The notes under the pieces are model-generated. The model was not told the DNA's origin. It saw only the letters and a list, made by a program, of their open reading frames with translations, and did not search any database. Below, piece by piece: positions 45,393-57,200 of a stretch of 64,000 bases of DNA. The stretch spans positions 62,001 through 126,000 of the forward strand of contig JASAMV010006656.1 in assembly GCA_030248065.1 (NCBI GenBank), read 5' to 3'. The position numbers and the translations under genes are program-made. Position 1 is the first letter of the stretch. The number at the start of each line of letters is the position of its first letter. This DNA comes from Rhynchonema sp. JSB1_4 (Eukaryota; Nematoda; Chromadorea; Monhysterida; Xyalidae).

Positions 45393-48300
45393 ATGTCGTC
45401 CGATAGCGAGTCGTCAGACCGAGGATTGGCGAGTGATGATGAGACGGAACCAACGATTGCTCAGGTTTGTCCTTCGTTCTCAAAAATTCAATGTGCCTCT
45501 CCTCTCCTGCAGAGGTCGCACGGGCCGGCCCGACCTCGGGTCGGACCAGGGTAGTACTTGGGGGGGTGCGGGGGGGGGGGGGGGGGCTCCCCCCAAATTC
45601 ATCTATCTATCGTCAACACTTTTTGATTTCATCTATCTATCGTCAACACTTATGGGCAAATCTATCTATCGTCAACAAATTCTGGGAACAATCTATCTAT
45701 CGTCAACACATTTCGAACCCAAAATTGACATTTTTGACTCAAAATGGCTCAAAATCAGGGTAGTACTTGGGGGGGGGGGCGGTGGGGGGGTCCCCCCCCC
45801 AATTCATCTATCTATCGTCAACACTTTTTGATTTCATCTATCTATCGTCAACACATATGGGCAAATCTATCTATCGTCAACAAATTTTGGGAACAATCTA
45901 TCTATCGTCAACACATTTCGAACCCAAAATTGACATTTTTGCCTCAAAATGGCTCAAAATCGGTATTTTTCACCACAAATAGGCAAAAATCGCGCGCTAC
46001 GCGCGGATTTAGTACATCTATACACATTTTCATTAATATTTACACATTATTACCTACTTAATGCACTATACTATACCTTGATTTTTGGCGACCCCCCCAC
46101 CATCTATCTATCGTCAACAAGTTTGGGTCGACCCCCCCCCCAGATTTCGGACTTGGGTCATCTATCTATCGTCAACACATTTCGGGTCCCAATCTATCTA
46201 TCGTCAACACCCTGACCAAGTACTACACTGCTCAAAATCGGTATTTTTTGCCCCAAATAGGCAAAAAATCGCGCGCTACGCGCGGATTTAGTACATCTAA
46301 GTGCATTTTCATTAATATTTAAACATTATTACGTACTTAATACACTATACTATACCTTGATTTTTGGCGACCCCCCCCCCACCATCTATCTATCGTCAAC
46401 AAGTTTGGGTCGACCCCCCCCAGATTTCGGACTTGGGTCATCTATCTATCGTCAACACATTTCGGGTCCCAATCTATCTATCGTCAACACCCTGACCAAG
46501 TACTACACTGGGTCGTACCGGAGATTTGGAGGGTCGGGCGGCCCGAAGCTTCTGAAGTGACTGATTTTACTGAAAAAGTAGGGATTTTTTGTCAAAAATA
46601 CTAAAATTTTTGACGGATTCGGCAAGTAAGTGATCAGTATTGTCTATCTGACGACTTTTTCATGGAAAACAATGAACTTTCAACCAAAAAATAGGTTCAA
46701 AAAAATCGCAAAAATTTGACAAAAATTGGGTCAAAATCTGAGCCAAAAATTCGGGCCGGGCCGGCCCGATTGCGACCTCTGCTCTGCTGCATGGCAGATT
46801 TTTGCCGCCCCGAACCGATTTTGGAACGTCTGCGGGGGGGTCGAACCCCGGTCCCGCCCGCCGGCCTCGGGAACAACTGGTATGGGGACATCGCTCGACC
46901 GCTCGACCCACGCTCATGTCGGCACGGGTTTGGTTCAAAATGTTGAGCCGAGCCGGGCCGGGCCAGGCTGTTCGGCGTTCGGCTCGGCCCGAATCCTGAA
47001 ACAAAGGGTCGACGACAGTGTAGTTCCTGGTCCGGAGGGGGAACAGACGTACCCTCCACTATTTTCGGAGGGGGAACAGACGTACCTACCTGGGGGGGGG
47101 GGGAAGGGGGGGAAGTCCCAATTTGGGGGGGGGGGGACGGAAAAAAGTCATTTTTTGAGGTCGAAAAATTGGACTATTTTTGCCTTCTTTTGCGAAAAAT
47201 CCCCTATAAAAAGGGTATTTTGGCGTTTTTTTGGAGGTTTCACCTAAAGTTTACCTATTTTTTGGCCTAAAAATGCCTATTTTAGGTCTAAATTTGCCCA
47301 TTTTAGAAAAAAATTGGGGGAGCAGACGTACCCGGAGGGGGAACAGTGGGGCAGGCGTACCTCAGAGGGGGAACAGACGTACCCGAGGGCGAGGGGGGTC
47401 CCCCCCTCCCCCAGGAACTACACTGGTCGACGATATACTGCCACTGCCCACCGCAGTGTAGTTCCGGGTCCGGGGGGGGGGAACAGGCGGTACCCCCCTT
47501 CGGAGGGGGAACAGACGTACCCACCTGGGGGGGGGGGGAAGGGGGGGAGGTACCCGGAAGGTGGGGGAGGACCCAAATGTGGAGAAAAGTCATTTTTTGA
47601 GGTCGAAAACTTGGCTCATTTTTGCCCCTTTTTAGAAAAAATTCTCCATAAAAAGGGTATTTTGGCGACTTTTGACATCATTGACCTAAAAATCACCCAT
47701 TTTAGTCCAAAAAATGCCTATTTTAGGCCAAAATTTGCCTATTTTAGGTAAAAATTGGGGGAGCAGACGTACCCGGAGGGGGAACAGTGGGGCAGGCGTA
47801 CCATGGAGGGGGAACGGACGTACCCGAGGGGGGGACCCCCCTCCCCCCAGGAACTACACTGGCCCACCGTGAAAAAACCGTTTTTTTCCTGCAAAAAAGA
47901 AAAAAAACCGTTTTTTTCTGAGCCTGTGATAAATTTCACGCCATTGGGCTGGGCCCAGTGCTATACTTGCGGGCCGAAAAAAAACCCGAGGCCCGGAAAA
48001 ATACGTTTTTATTTTTCCGGAAATTTTTCCAAGTGGCAACTTTTGGAAAAAAACGTTTTTTTCCCGAAAATTTCCGAAATATCTTCAGACCCCCACCCCC
48101 CAAAGTACTACCCTGACCCAGCCCAATTTTCGGGAAATTTCCCATACATGCCCCCAAAAATCAAAAATTTCCCATACCAGGGTGGGGGGGGGTTTCTCCA
48201 AAAACTCAAAAATTTCCCATACCCGAGGGTGGGGGTTTTGAAAAAAATGAAGACCCCAAAAATCTTCTGAAAGTGCCAAAAATCTGTCTAAAACGGGGTT

Positions 48301-51300
48301 TTCTTGCGGCAGCAAGCGATTTTTGACATTTTTGAATGAAAAATGGTCAATTTTGGTATTTCTCGGGGTCAAAAAGTCATTTCTTAGGGGTGCTTGTTCC
48401 AAAAGTGAAGAATTTCCCATACCCCGCCCATACCCCCGGCCGATTTCCCATACCCCATAGCATACCAGGGGGGTAACCCCCCCCAACTCCCCTAACGACA
48501 CCACTGCTGATCGCTATGACTACACCTCTGCGCTGAGCAAGTGATCACTCTTATTGCAGGATTTGGTCGTGACGAAATACAACATGGCCGCTGATATTGT
48601 GAACGCCGTGCTGAAGGAGGTACGTTACGCACGCAGCAGACGTATGTATACGTATAATGCCAACGTCGCAAATGCCAGGAATGCTTAGCGAGATACATTG
48701 CTCGAAGGTGTTGCTATTCATTTTCATTGCACTTTTTCGTCGCAGGTGATGTCGAAATGCGTGGCCGACAATGCCGTTGGCGAGCTGTGTGATCTCGGTG
48801 ATCGACTGCTGCTAGAGAAAACCGCAAAGGTCAGTGAACAGAGAACAGGTGAACATTATCATGATCAGTGTAGTTCCTGGTCCGGAGGGGGAACAGGCGG
48901 TACCCCCTTTTTTCGAAATGGGGAACAGACGTACCCACCTGGGGGGGGGGAAGGGGGGGAGGACCCAAATTTGGAGAAAAGTCATTTTTTGAGGTCGAAA
49001 ATTTGGCTCATTTTTGCCCCTTTTTGGAAAAAAATCTCAATAAAAAGGGTGGTATTTTGGCGATTTTTGACGACATTGACCTAAAAATCACTCATTTTAT
49101 GCCTAAAAATGCCTATTTTAGGCCAAAATTTGCCTATCTCAGGTAAAAATTGGGGGAGCAGACGTACCCGGAGGGGGAACAGTGGGGCAGGCGTACCATG
49201 GAGGGGGAACAGACGTACCCGAGGGGGGAACCCCCCTCCCCCCAGGAACTACACTGATCATGATAGATAACCTTGGTATTCAATGTTTTTATTTCCGCAA
49301 GATGCAACCAAGTCATGCAGACAACGAAAACACAGGCAGGCGAGCACTTGCGGGGGGGGGGGCACACGGAAAAACGGGGGGGGGGGAGGGGGCAGGGGGG
49401 GGGCGGGGGGGGGGGGGGGGGTTTTGTGGCCAAGTGCCTATTTTTATATACTATAAAGTGCATATGCGATTTTTTGCACTTTTAAGGGTGTTCGGTTCGA
49501 AATTTGGGCATTTTTGACCGAAAAATGGACATTTTGAGGGCAAAAATGGGGGCGGGTAGGGTACCAGAGAGGGGCGGGTAAGGGGGGGGTAGGGTACCGG
49601 AGCGGGGCGGGTAGGGGGTAGTGTACCAGGCCGGGGCGGGTAGGGTACCATTGGGGGCACTGTAGTGGCTGGGGGGATGGGGGGATTCCCCCCTAAGGGG
49701 TATCTATCTCGAGTCAACCCTTAGGGGGGATGGGGGGAAGGGTATCTATCTCGAGCCGACCCCAAAGGGTATCTCGAGTAAGTAGATTTATGCTTTCCAA
49801 AGGTAAAAATAGGTGTTTTTCGACTTCGGAACCCCTAAAAATCGCGCAACACCCCCATTTTTGGGCCAATTTTATGGTAAAATTGCATGCAAAAAACGGC
49901 CTTTTTTCGCCTTGTGACGGACCATAGGGGTATCTTGGGTAGCCTCTTGGGGGTATCTCGAGTAACTCCGAAACCTTCCCCCCTTAGGGTATCTTGGGTC
50001 GATTGGCCTGCCACCACACTGATTGGGGGGACCGCCCCCCCTCCCCCCAGCCACAGCACTGACTACAGGCTTTTTTTGCTCTGCACCAGCTGAATCGAGA
50101 AAACAATTCTCTTATCTTTGCAGGTATTCAAAAAGGAGAAGGATGTGAAGAAAGGCATTGCGTTTCCCACCTGTCTGTCCGTCAACAATTGCATCTGTCA
50201 TTTCTCGCCACTCAGATCTGATAGCGAAGTCATCCTAAAGGTTAGTGTGTGAACTGGATTTATCTCGCGAGGCCATTTTTGGGGTTAAAGAAGGGCTTTG
50301 GGGTCATAAGAAGGGGTTTTTGAATCCCGTAAGACGCACGCTACTTCGAAGTCCAGGAAATGGCAACAAAAATTGTTTTGGCTTCTTCCAGGATGGCGAC
50401 GTTGTGAAAATCGACATGGGTGCGCACATTGATGGGTTCATTGCGACCGTTGCTCAGACCATGGTCGTTGGGGCGTCGATAGAAAATAAGGTTTGATTTT
50501 CTTTTGTAGTTTTCAATTTTCACTGCGATAAACTGAAATGACATCGCGGGTACCAGATGCTGCAGGAAAGGAAGTAACATTGTTTCCCTTCTTTTGTGCG
50601 GTTACTATTGCGAACAGAACGAAAATGGTTATTTATTCTGCTAAGTTTATGTCAATGGTGAAACATTTTCACATTGACTAGACGACCGCTGTGCATCAGT
50701 CGTTTCGGTATTTTACTATTGGGAAACGATCACAACACCGTGTCCTATGTGGGAATAGTTTATAATTATTTTCAGGTAACTGGCAAAAAGGCAGACTGCA
50801 TTTGGGCAGCCTACAATGCGATGGAGGTTTGTGTATTTTTCGCTGTTTTACTTCAGTTCCCAGTGTGTTCGTTTTTTGTGTGGTCTTCGCTTCTCATTTA
50901 TGTGCCGCCACTGTCCGAACTCAAACTGAGTGCATTTGCACGCAAACCCACGATTTATTCATATGCAGGGCCGTAAAATTTTTGTTTCTTGCCCAGCTTG
51001 CCATCCGCATGATTCGTCCCGAACAACACAAGAACATGGAGATCACCGATGCCATTCAGCGGGCAGTCGAGTCGTATGAATGCAAACCGGTGGAAAACAT
51101 GCTATCACATCAGCTGAAACGCAATAAAATTGGTGGGTTGCAATGCGTGGTTGAGCCCGGTCGGAGGACTTATATTGCGAGTTTGGTGGCTTGGTTCGTT
51201 GATGTGCGCATTTGTGTAAAATGTGCACACATCATTGGGGCTGGTGGATTTCGCGGTCCCAGCGACATCGACGTTTCACTTGATTTCAGGTTTTTATAAA

Positions 51301-53096
51301 CCTGTTTTCCTGGTTGCATGCGTAAAAATGTTCCAAGCATTATTTAATAGATATGTGTCTCTGAGCAGGAAATCAATTCAGTCATTTCAGTACATTTTGT
51401 GCTAAAAACCCTGCACGTATTGAAAGTATTTCATGCAATAAGTACCAAAATGCTTGCGTTTCGGTCATTTGCAGACGGCGAAAAGCAGATTATTCAAAAT
51501 CCGGGCGAAAAACAGCGGGCCGAAATGGAAAAGTGCTCGTTCGACAAACACGAGGTGTTCGCTATTGATATTCTCACGTCGACAGGAGAAGGTCAGAGAT
51601 CGTTAATTTGTTTTTTGATTTTGTTCGTTTCTTCGGCCAATTATTTGTCAAGCATGTGCCAAGTTCGATTATACCCGCGGTTTCGATACAATTTTGGCGT
51701 TTACTGGTATTTGATCATAATTTCGACTGGCGCGAAAGTTGTTGATTGATTTGTGTGTGAATATAACTTTCTCGCTGGTCACTGTACTGGCCATTTCATT
51801 CGAACCTCGCTCGCCAAACAATGAATTATTAGTTGATTACTAATTAGTGAATTCAGGCAAGGCTCGTGATCTCGACCAACGCACGACCGTCTACAAGAAG
51901 GCCGACGATCTAATATATCAGCTGAAAATGAAAGCCTCACGAACGTTCTTCTCAGACGCGATGAAACGATTTGGCAACATGCCGTTCAGTTTAAGGTGTG
52001 TGTTGTGTAATATTGTTTATTTCGATTAATTTTTATTCGAATTAGTGTCAACATTTTGACGTCAAATTTGATTCGTCTTGTCTTTCAGGTCATTCGAAGA
52101 CGAGAAAAAGGCCAAAATGGGAGTCGTTGAATGCGAACGACATCAACTGTTGAAACCATATCCGGTAATGTTGATTGATTGGTTTTTGGATCGTCTGAAT
52201 TTGCTTGTACGATGTCCGATTGCGTGTCCTGTGAGAGCAGCACGTGTGCTGCTTGCATCATCTCACCTTCAGGGCGTTCTCTTTATTTTAGGTGTTATTC
52301 GAACGGGAAACCGAGTTTGTGGCGCAGTTCAAATCGACGGTGCTGCTTATGCCCACAGGTTAGTTCGAGGTTGCTTTATAGTGCCATTATAAAGAATTTG
52401 GACTGTGCAATATGATATGCACATCGCTTTTGCCATTTGTACTGGCTCATTGAGTCAGTAAAAATTTGGAAAGAGCCTGTAGATTTTGGCAAATGAGCCA
52501 GTTGAATTTCACTGAGCCAGTACTAAAGTAAGAATGAGCTACTAAATGAGCAACAGATGTTGGGCAAATAAGCTAGTGGGTTATTTTGAAAAAAAACCCA
52601 TGAATTCTCCTGTTGCAGGCATCCACAAAATCACTGGCTTTCCGCCCGACCCAGCAATATACTCCACCGAACGAAAGATCGATGACGAAAAACTGTGCAC
52701 CCTGTTGAATCAGGCATTGAAACCGAGCAAGAACAAGAAAAAGAAGAAGACGGGAGAAAAAGCGGCAAAGGTGCGTTTGAGTTGGTGCGGCATGAAATTG
52801 GAATTGGTTCGAGTGAATTTAACGACTCCAAGATCAGATCGGACTGAATCAAATTAGTTTTTTCGTGCAACTTTGAAATGTGGGGTGTTGCGCCTGGTTT
52901 TCTGGCGGTTTGATGACAACTTGCTTCGAAGTTGTTCCCACTCCATGCAAATTTTCGCATGTAGAAGGGTAAACAAGCACGTAAAAATGCATTACCCTCC
53001 CATGCTAAAAACAGATGTAATCCCATCATTAAGCTTGACATGTGTTTTTGTCTTTTCCAGGGTGAAAATGGCGACTCCGCGATCGATAGCAAGTAA
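45393..53096 (+). CDS. pa2g4: proliferation-associated protein 2G4 (EBP1)
   Basis: Methionine-aminopeptidase-fold protein without peptidase activity; in other animals it binds rRNA and ribosomes and affects growth and translation. Thirteen exons: 45393-45464, 48560-48619, 48746-48829, 50124-50240, 50392-50490, 50776-50826, 50997-51132, 51475-51591, 51857-51995, 52089-52164, 52292-52358, 52619-52770, 53061-53096; 1206 nt, 401 residues, phases closing (human protein 394). Acidic N-terminus, then [15 protein letters not shown], the pita-bread core ([32 protein letters not shown]), [12 protein letters not shown], and a C-terminal lysine run [10 protein letters not shown] that fits RNA or nucleolar binding. 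Introns 1 (3.1 kb) and 3 (1.3 kb) are packed with G-rich transposon remnants; the others are compact. Confidence 0.97.
45547..46510. mobile_element. hAT-like MITE, CAGGGTAGTACTTGG family, middle layer
   Basis: Ends CAGGGTAGTACTTGGGGG and CCAAGTACTACACTG; flanks GGTCGGAC (45539-45546) and GGTCGTAC (46511-46518), 7 of 8. Without the 483-bp insertion inside it, it is 481 bp. Carries many copies of ATCTATCTATCGTCAACA near both ends, reminiscent of the subterminal transposase-binding repeats of hAT elements. Confidence 0.8.
45756..46230. mobile_element. hAT-like MITE, CAGGGTAGTACTTGG family, inner layer
   Basis: 475 bp, same family as the element it sits in, inserted in the same direction with a perfect 8-bp duplication CTCAAAAT (45748-45755, 46231-46238). 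The two copies are nearly identical. Confidence 0.88.
47016..47425. mobile_element. hAT-like MITE, CAGTGTAGTTCC family, copy 1
   Basis: 410 bp, PA2G4 intron 1. Ends CAGTGTAGTTCCTGG and CCAGGAACTACACTG, perfect 8-bp duplication GTCGACGA (47008-47015, 47426-47433). Near both ends it has repeats of CAGACGTACC and long G runs. Non-coding; open frames through it are low-complexity. Confidence 0.9.
47454..47861. mobile_element. hAT-like MITE, CAGTGTAGTTCC family, copy 2
   Basis: 408 bp, 28 bp after copy 1. Ends CAGTGTAGTTCCGGG and CCAGGAACTACACTG, perfect duplication GCCCACCG (47446-47453, 47862-47869). Confidence 0.9.
48116..48506. mobile_element. fragment ending in a CAGTGGTGTCGTT-type end
   Basis: The right end reads CCTAACGACACCACTG, as in the element at 57855. 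The interior has repeats of ATTTCCCATACC. No matching left end or target duplication found; end of PA2G4 intron 1, about 50 bp before exon 2. Confidence 0.4.
48866..49256. mobile_element. hAT-like MITE, CAGTGTAGTTCC family, copy 3
   Basis: 391 bp, PA2G4 intron 3. Ends CAGTGTAGTTCCTGG and CCAGGAACTACACTG; perfect duplication ATCATGAT (48858-48865, 49257-49264). Confidence 0.9.
49350..49657. repeat. G-tract and GGGTAGGGTACC minisatellite
   Basis: PA2G4 intron 3. Runs of 8-14 G at 49350-49420, then direct repeats of GGGCGGGTAGGGTACC at 49550-49655. Confidence 0.75.
49658..50061. mobile_element. possible hAT-like MITE, CA(C/G)TG..GTGGCTGGGG ends
   Basis: Ends CACTGTAGTGGCTGGGGGG and CCCCCCAGCCACAGCACTG are inverted repeats, 13 of 15 at the tips. 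No target duplication. Interior repeats of TATCTATCTCGAGTCAAC resemble the ATCTATCTATCGTCAACA unit of the nested family. Confidence 0.5.
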
Positions 53097-54286
53097 AAAA
53101 CGCCCTCAAATGACCGCAACAGTTTCCGTCGTTATTATTTCCTCAGCACAATTCTCCCAATATACGATATATGGGGCCACAATTTGTTCCAAAAAATCTA
53201 ATGGATGGCCAAAATGGATCGTAATTCCTATTGTTTTCAAAAAATTTGTAATGTTATGATTCACACTGTGTTTGTGATGAATGGGCCTTTTATGTATGAA
53301 ACCGTAAGTTGATGATATTTTTATAAATTTTCTCTGCTTTTGTGTATGTGAGCCCGTGCGAATGTGTCCTTCGACTGAACCTTTGGTCTGCTTTTGGTAG
53401 GAAAATTTGCTTTTTATTTGTATAATTCCCTGGGTTTATTTTTTTCCATTGCGGGTGTGTATGTTCATTAAAAACGGTGAGAAAAGGGGTGTTTTTGTTA
53501 GGGAGTCTAATTGATTCTTATTTCGGTTTGCATCATCAGTTAAGCTGGTGATTGTGTTTGGTCGTTTTTGATTATTGGTGTCGTTCGTTTAAAAACAAGG
53601 TTTGCGGGACGTAGTTAGTCTGCGTATGAAAAGCGGGCAATGTTGACTTATACGCACGGCACTAATATCCAAACACAATGTCTATGATGCAACAATGTTG
53701 CTTGTTTAACGTCACTGCTGTTGTCTGCTGCTGCTCTGAAACACAAAATCGTTCCGTGTGGTTGTTAATTGTTGATTTGTTCCGTGTTTTTTTTCCATTT
53801 GAAAAACAGAAAAACTGATTGTTTTGTTTGTTTGCTGATCTGATGTCCTGATGTCCCTTTACTCGTATTATGCGCTTGCGTTGAACACGCGGCCTCTTTA
53901 AATTAGAATATTTGTGTCGCTCACGTTTTGAGAGGGAAATGCGTGTTTTGTGCAAACAAATAATTGAATTGTTGAAGTTCTGATGCATCATGAAATCAAT
54001 GAACGCAACTGAATTTTACGAAGAAATTGGATAAAAATTTAGTTGTGGCTTTGTTTGTTTTGATTGGGTTCCGTTGAAGCTATGGTCCAGTTTGCCATGT
54101 TGGTGATGTTTCGCCGCACTATCTGCTGCAATTTGTTTGTGTTTGTGATCAAGTGTAAATATGAGCGCCTTACCTAAACTCATTGGGCCAATGATCATCA
54201 ATAAACTGTGCACCCAAAGGTGTGCTTGCATGCGCAGCACTAGATTTTATTGTTCCACACAACAAACAACCCAATCCTCCCAGATC
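53097..54286. other. intergenic between PA2G4 and FBXO21
   Basis: Should hold the PA2G4 3' UTR and the FBXO21 promoter. An ATG at 54161 is in frame with the FBXO21 start and would add 42 residues without domain features. No other gene or repeat recognised. Confidence 0.4.
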
Positions 54287-57200
54287 ATGTCCCTGTCATC
54301 ACTGCCGGACGAATTGTGGCTTCGCATCGTGTCCGATCCCGGTCTGAGTCCGGCCGATGTGTTTCGGTTCTCGGTCGGGTCACATCATTGCCGACAACTG
54401 GCTTGGAGTGAACACGTCTGGCAAAGGAAGTTCATTGACAGGTTCGCCAAGCTGGTGCATTTGAAGGTGCCATCACAGCAAGCTTAAAGCTGTCACTGAA
54501 GGCGGTAGTAACGTTTAGAATGTGAACGGTCGTCAATCTTTTTGAATCGTATTTTGCGAAGATTTGCGGCCACAATCTGGGCCAAGCTTTTGCGCCGGTC
54601 AATGTTGGTCGCATTTGGCTGCAACTTTTATCGCATTTGATTGCAGTTACACGCAGCTGTACGCGTGCACGTGTAAGTTGATGACCAGTGCCCAATGCTG
54701 GGTACAACTGTACCGACTGCGAGTCGTATGCGAGCGAAGGGTGCTCACGCGATTGAGTGATATATCGACGGCGTATGTGTGTCGTCCAACTATGTTCGTC
54801 GCTTATTACAGGTAGGGGTGAAGCATGGAATTTTCAGATTTTTTTGTGTTGCAGTTGATTACGTGGAAGACTAGAGCGCGTTCCCATATTGAAACTATGA
54901 AAGAATATTTCTGTGTGCGTGTCTGGTCTTTTCTAAATATAACGAAAAACCTATGGTTGAGGTATAATTCCTTTTATTATTCATTTCAGATATCGTGATA
55001 TTTTGACTGCCGAGGATCTGACCTTAGCACCTGATTGCAATCTTGCCAGCCTTTTTCTGATTCACACTCTGTGGGACATTATCAATGATGGACAAAGGTA
55101 GGTTTTTTATTTTTTATGGACAACGACAGAAATATGTAGAATTAGTCATTTGCTTGCAGGGATCTAAATCTGACGCGCAAACTCTACGCAACCGGATGTG
55201 TGGAATTTTATGTTCGTGAGGAGTTGAAAGGAAAGATTGCGAATTGGTTTGAATCGGAACAGGATGTGGATTTGACACAAGGTGAGGATTATGTGTCATT
55301 TTCGGTCCGTTGTTGCTTCATGATTCCGTAATTAGTGTAAACGAATCGCTATTGACTCTGATCTTGATCTGTTTTTCTTGAAGGAAGATCGGTGAAAAAC
55401 TTTTGACGAAAACATCAGTAAAACTGTGATTTTCGCGTGACCGGCCAGTTGATAAAGTAATGTTCATGAGTAAGACGTCAGCCTGGTCGAGCGTTTCCTG
55501 GAGTGTGCGCCAAACAATGCCAATCACGAAATTCGACCATCATTATAAATCAACATTTGTCTATCAATCTAGATGCGGGTCAACTAAATTCCCACTTTTT
55601 CACTTTTCAGGCATGACCTACATTGAACAATGGTTCCGTCCAACGGCGAGTGATGTCAATCTAGATCGTGTATATCAGGCAATTGGACGTGTTGCACAAG
55701 CAGTGAGACAACATCTGATGAGCACCTGGCCCAAACATCCGCTATGCGCTGCCAGACAAAAGGGCAGCTATGCTGGTTGGTGGGGTGGATGGTTGGCAGC
55801 TACGTTGTGTTTTGGCAGTCTGCTCCGTTTGGAGGCGAATGCACACTTGGTCATTTACATACAGTATCTATTGGGGATGGCAGATTGGAGCTTGACTTGC
55901 TCGCGGCAGCGCTGAAAGTTCGCACTCAGCCAGTGGTGTCGTTGGGGGGGTGGGAAGGGGGTTACCCCCTAGTATCGCGGTATCTTGATTTTTTCACCAA
56001 GGTGTATCCGGTATCCTGACTTTTTGATTTCCCAACGACACAACTGCACTCAACCGCACAGACTAGACACCGACTTTGTTCCGTCAGTTCCAAGCGTAAC
56101 ACCGGACTCAGACAGTGATTTCGTTAATATTTATAAGATTTGAGCATTTATTTATGTTCAGACTGGTCGGCGCTTGAACGCACTTGTGTGATGCAAGCGT
56201 TAGCGTACGTGTTCGATACAATGCGATTGGTGGGTGACAGTGATGACGATACGAACACGCAGTTGGAACGATTGTGTATTTTGAATGTGAGTAATGTTCG
56301 GGTTGCAAGACACTCATCGGGGACTTAAGATGGCAAGTCGTTTGCATAAAACTGCCAAAACTATGGGTGACTTCCACTTTGTGACTGCAGTGTGGGGCAA
56401 ATTTGAATATGTTTTACCGAAGGTCGACATAACGACCCGCACGTTGTTTTTGGTGAAACAATCTCGGCATTTCGACATCAAGCCTGTCATCATTATAGTG
56501 AACAGTTGATTGAATCGTAACGCGTTCATTCAATTTAGACGATCGAGACGGGTCAAAGTCGTCCGATCGTGCTGTGTGTGATCGCGTATCTCGTCTGTCG
56601 GCAGTTGGGCATTGATGGCGAGTTTCTGGTGGCCATCAATTTTCCGGGCCGATTTTTGCTGAGATGCGATGCGAATCCAGAGTCGGTTCAATATTTGTTT
56701 CAGTGTTTTGTTTCAACCTGCATCTTTTCTTCGAGAAGCATTCGTTTATGGGCAGCTAGACCGTCGGTTTTTCCTTTGCAGCGGAGCAGGCTCTTGATGG
56801 AGGTGGTAATCTAGCCAGGGGGGAGGGGTTGTTCGGCATATGTTCAGCACAGCAGCAGATAGGGCTTTGGCTCCAGATTGCGCGCCGAAATTTTGTAATA
56901 ATTATTGCCGTTGTTCCACTGTTTAGAGGGTAAATTTTATCTGGTTCTCCAGGCTACCCCCATCGAATCGTTACAATTACATCGATGTCTGGGATCGGTT
57001 TCGGTCACGGGACTTGGCCGAGTTGTGGCCGTGGTACGCCAGTTGGAGTGGGGACTTCGAACGAAAACCGGACCATCTAACGGTGGCCGAACCGAAAAAT
57101 GTGCGTTTTACAATGCGTTTGTACGTGTACTCGCATCCCGACTTATTTTTAGTTCGGGACGTGGGGTCGAAGCGCTCCATATTCGTAAGGACGTGACCTG

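Larger units (their letters stand above)
45510..46781. mobile_element. hAT-like MITE, CAGAGGTCGCA family, host of two nested elements
   Basis: Outer layer of a three-level nest in PA2G4 intron 1. Ends CAGAGGTCGCACGGGCCGG and CCGGCCCGATTGCGACCTCTG; flanks CTCTCCTG (45502-45509) and CTCTGCTG (46782-46789) match at 7 of 8 positions. It contains the element at 45547-46510. Confidence 0.7.

Noticed and set aside
45092..45394. 100-codon minus-strand frame starting on the PA2G4 start codon
   Set aside because: Antisense to the PA2G4 start and 5' UTR, no family; most likely a shadow.
45590..46500. CRISPR-like array of ATCTATCTATCGTCAACA
   Set aside because: Irregular spacing, no spacers of constant size, eukaryotic intron; the repeats belong to nested hAT-like elements.
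47956..48115. Possible further hAT-like element (CAGTGCTATACTTGCGGG ... AAAGTACTACCCTG)
   Set aside because: Ends are only roughly inverted and the flanking 8-mers (GCTGGGCC, ACCCAGCC) do not match.
45540..49520. Many long open frames on both strands rich in Gly, Pro and Arg (for example 46726-47247, 47314-47751, 47755-48270)
   Set aside because: They run through G-rich MITEs in PA2G4 introns, are low-complexity, and mirror each other between element copies. No domain and no splice logic.
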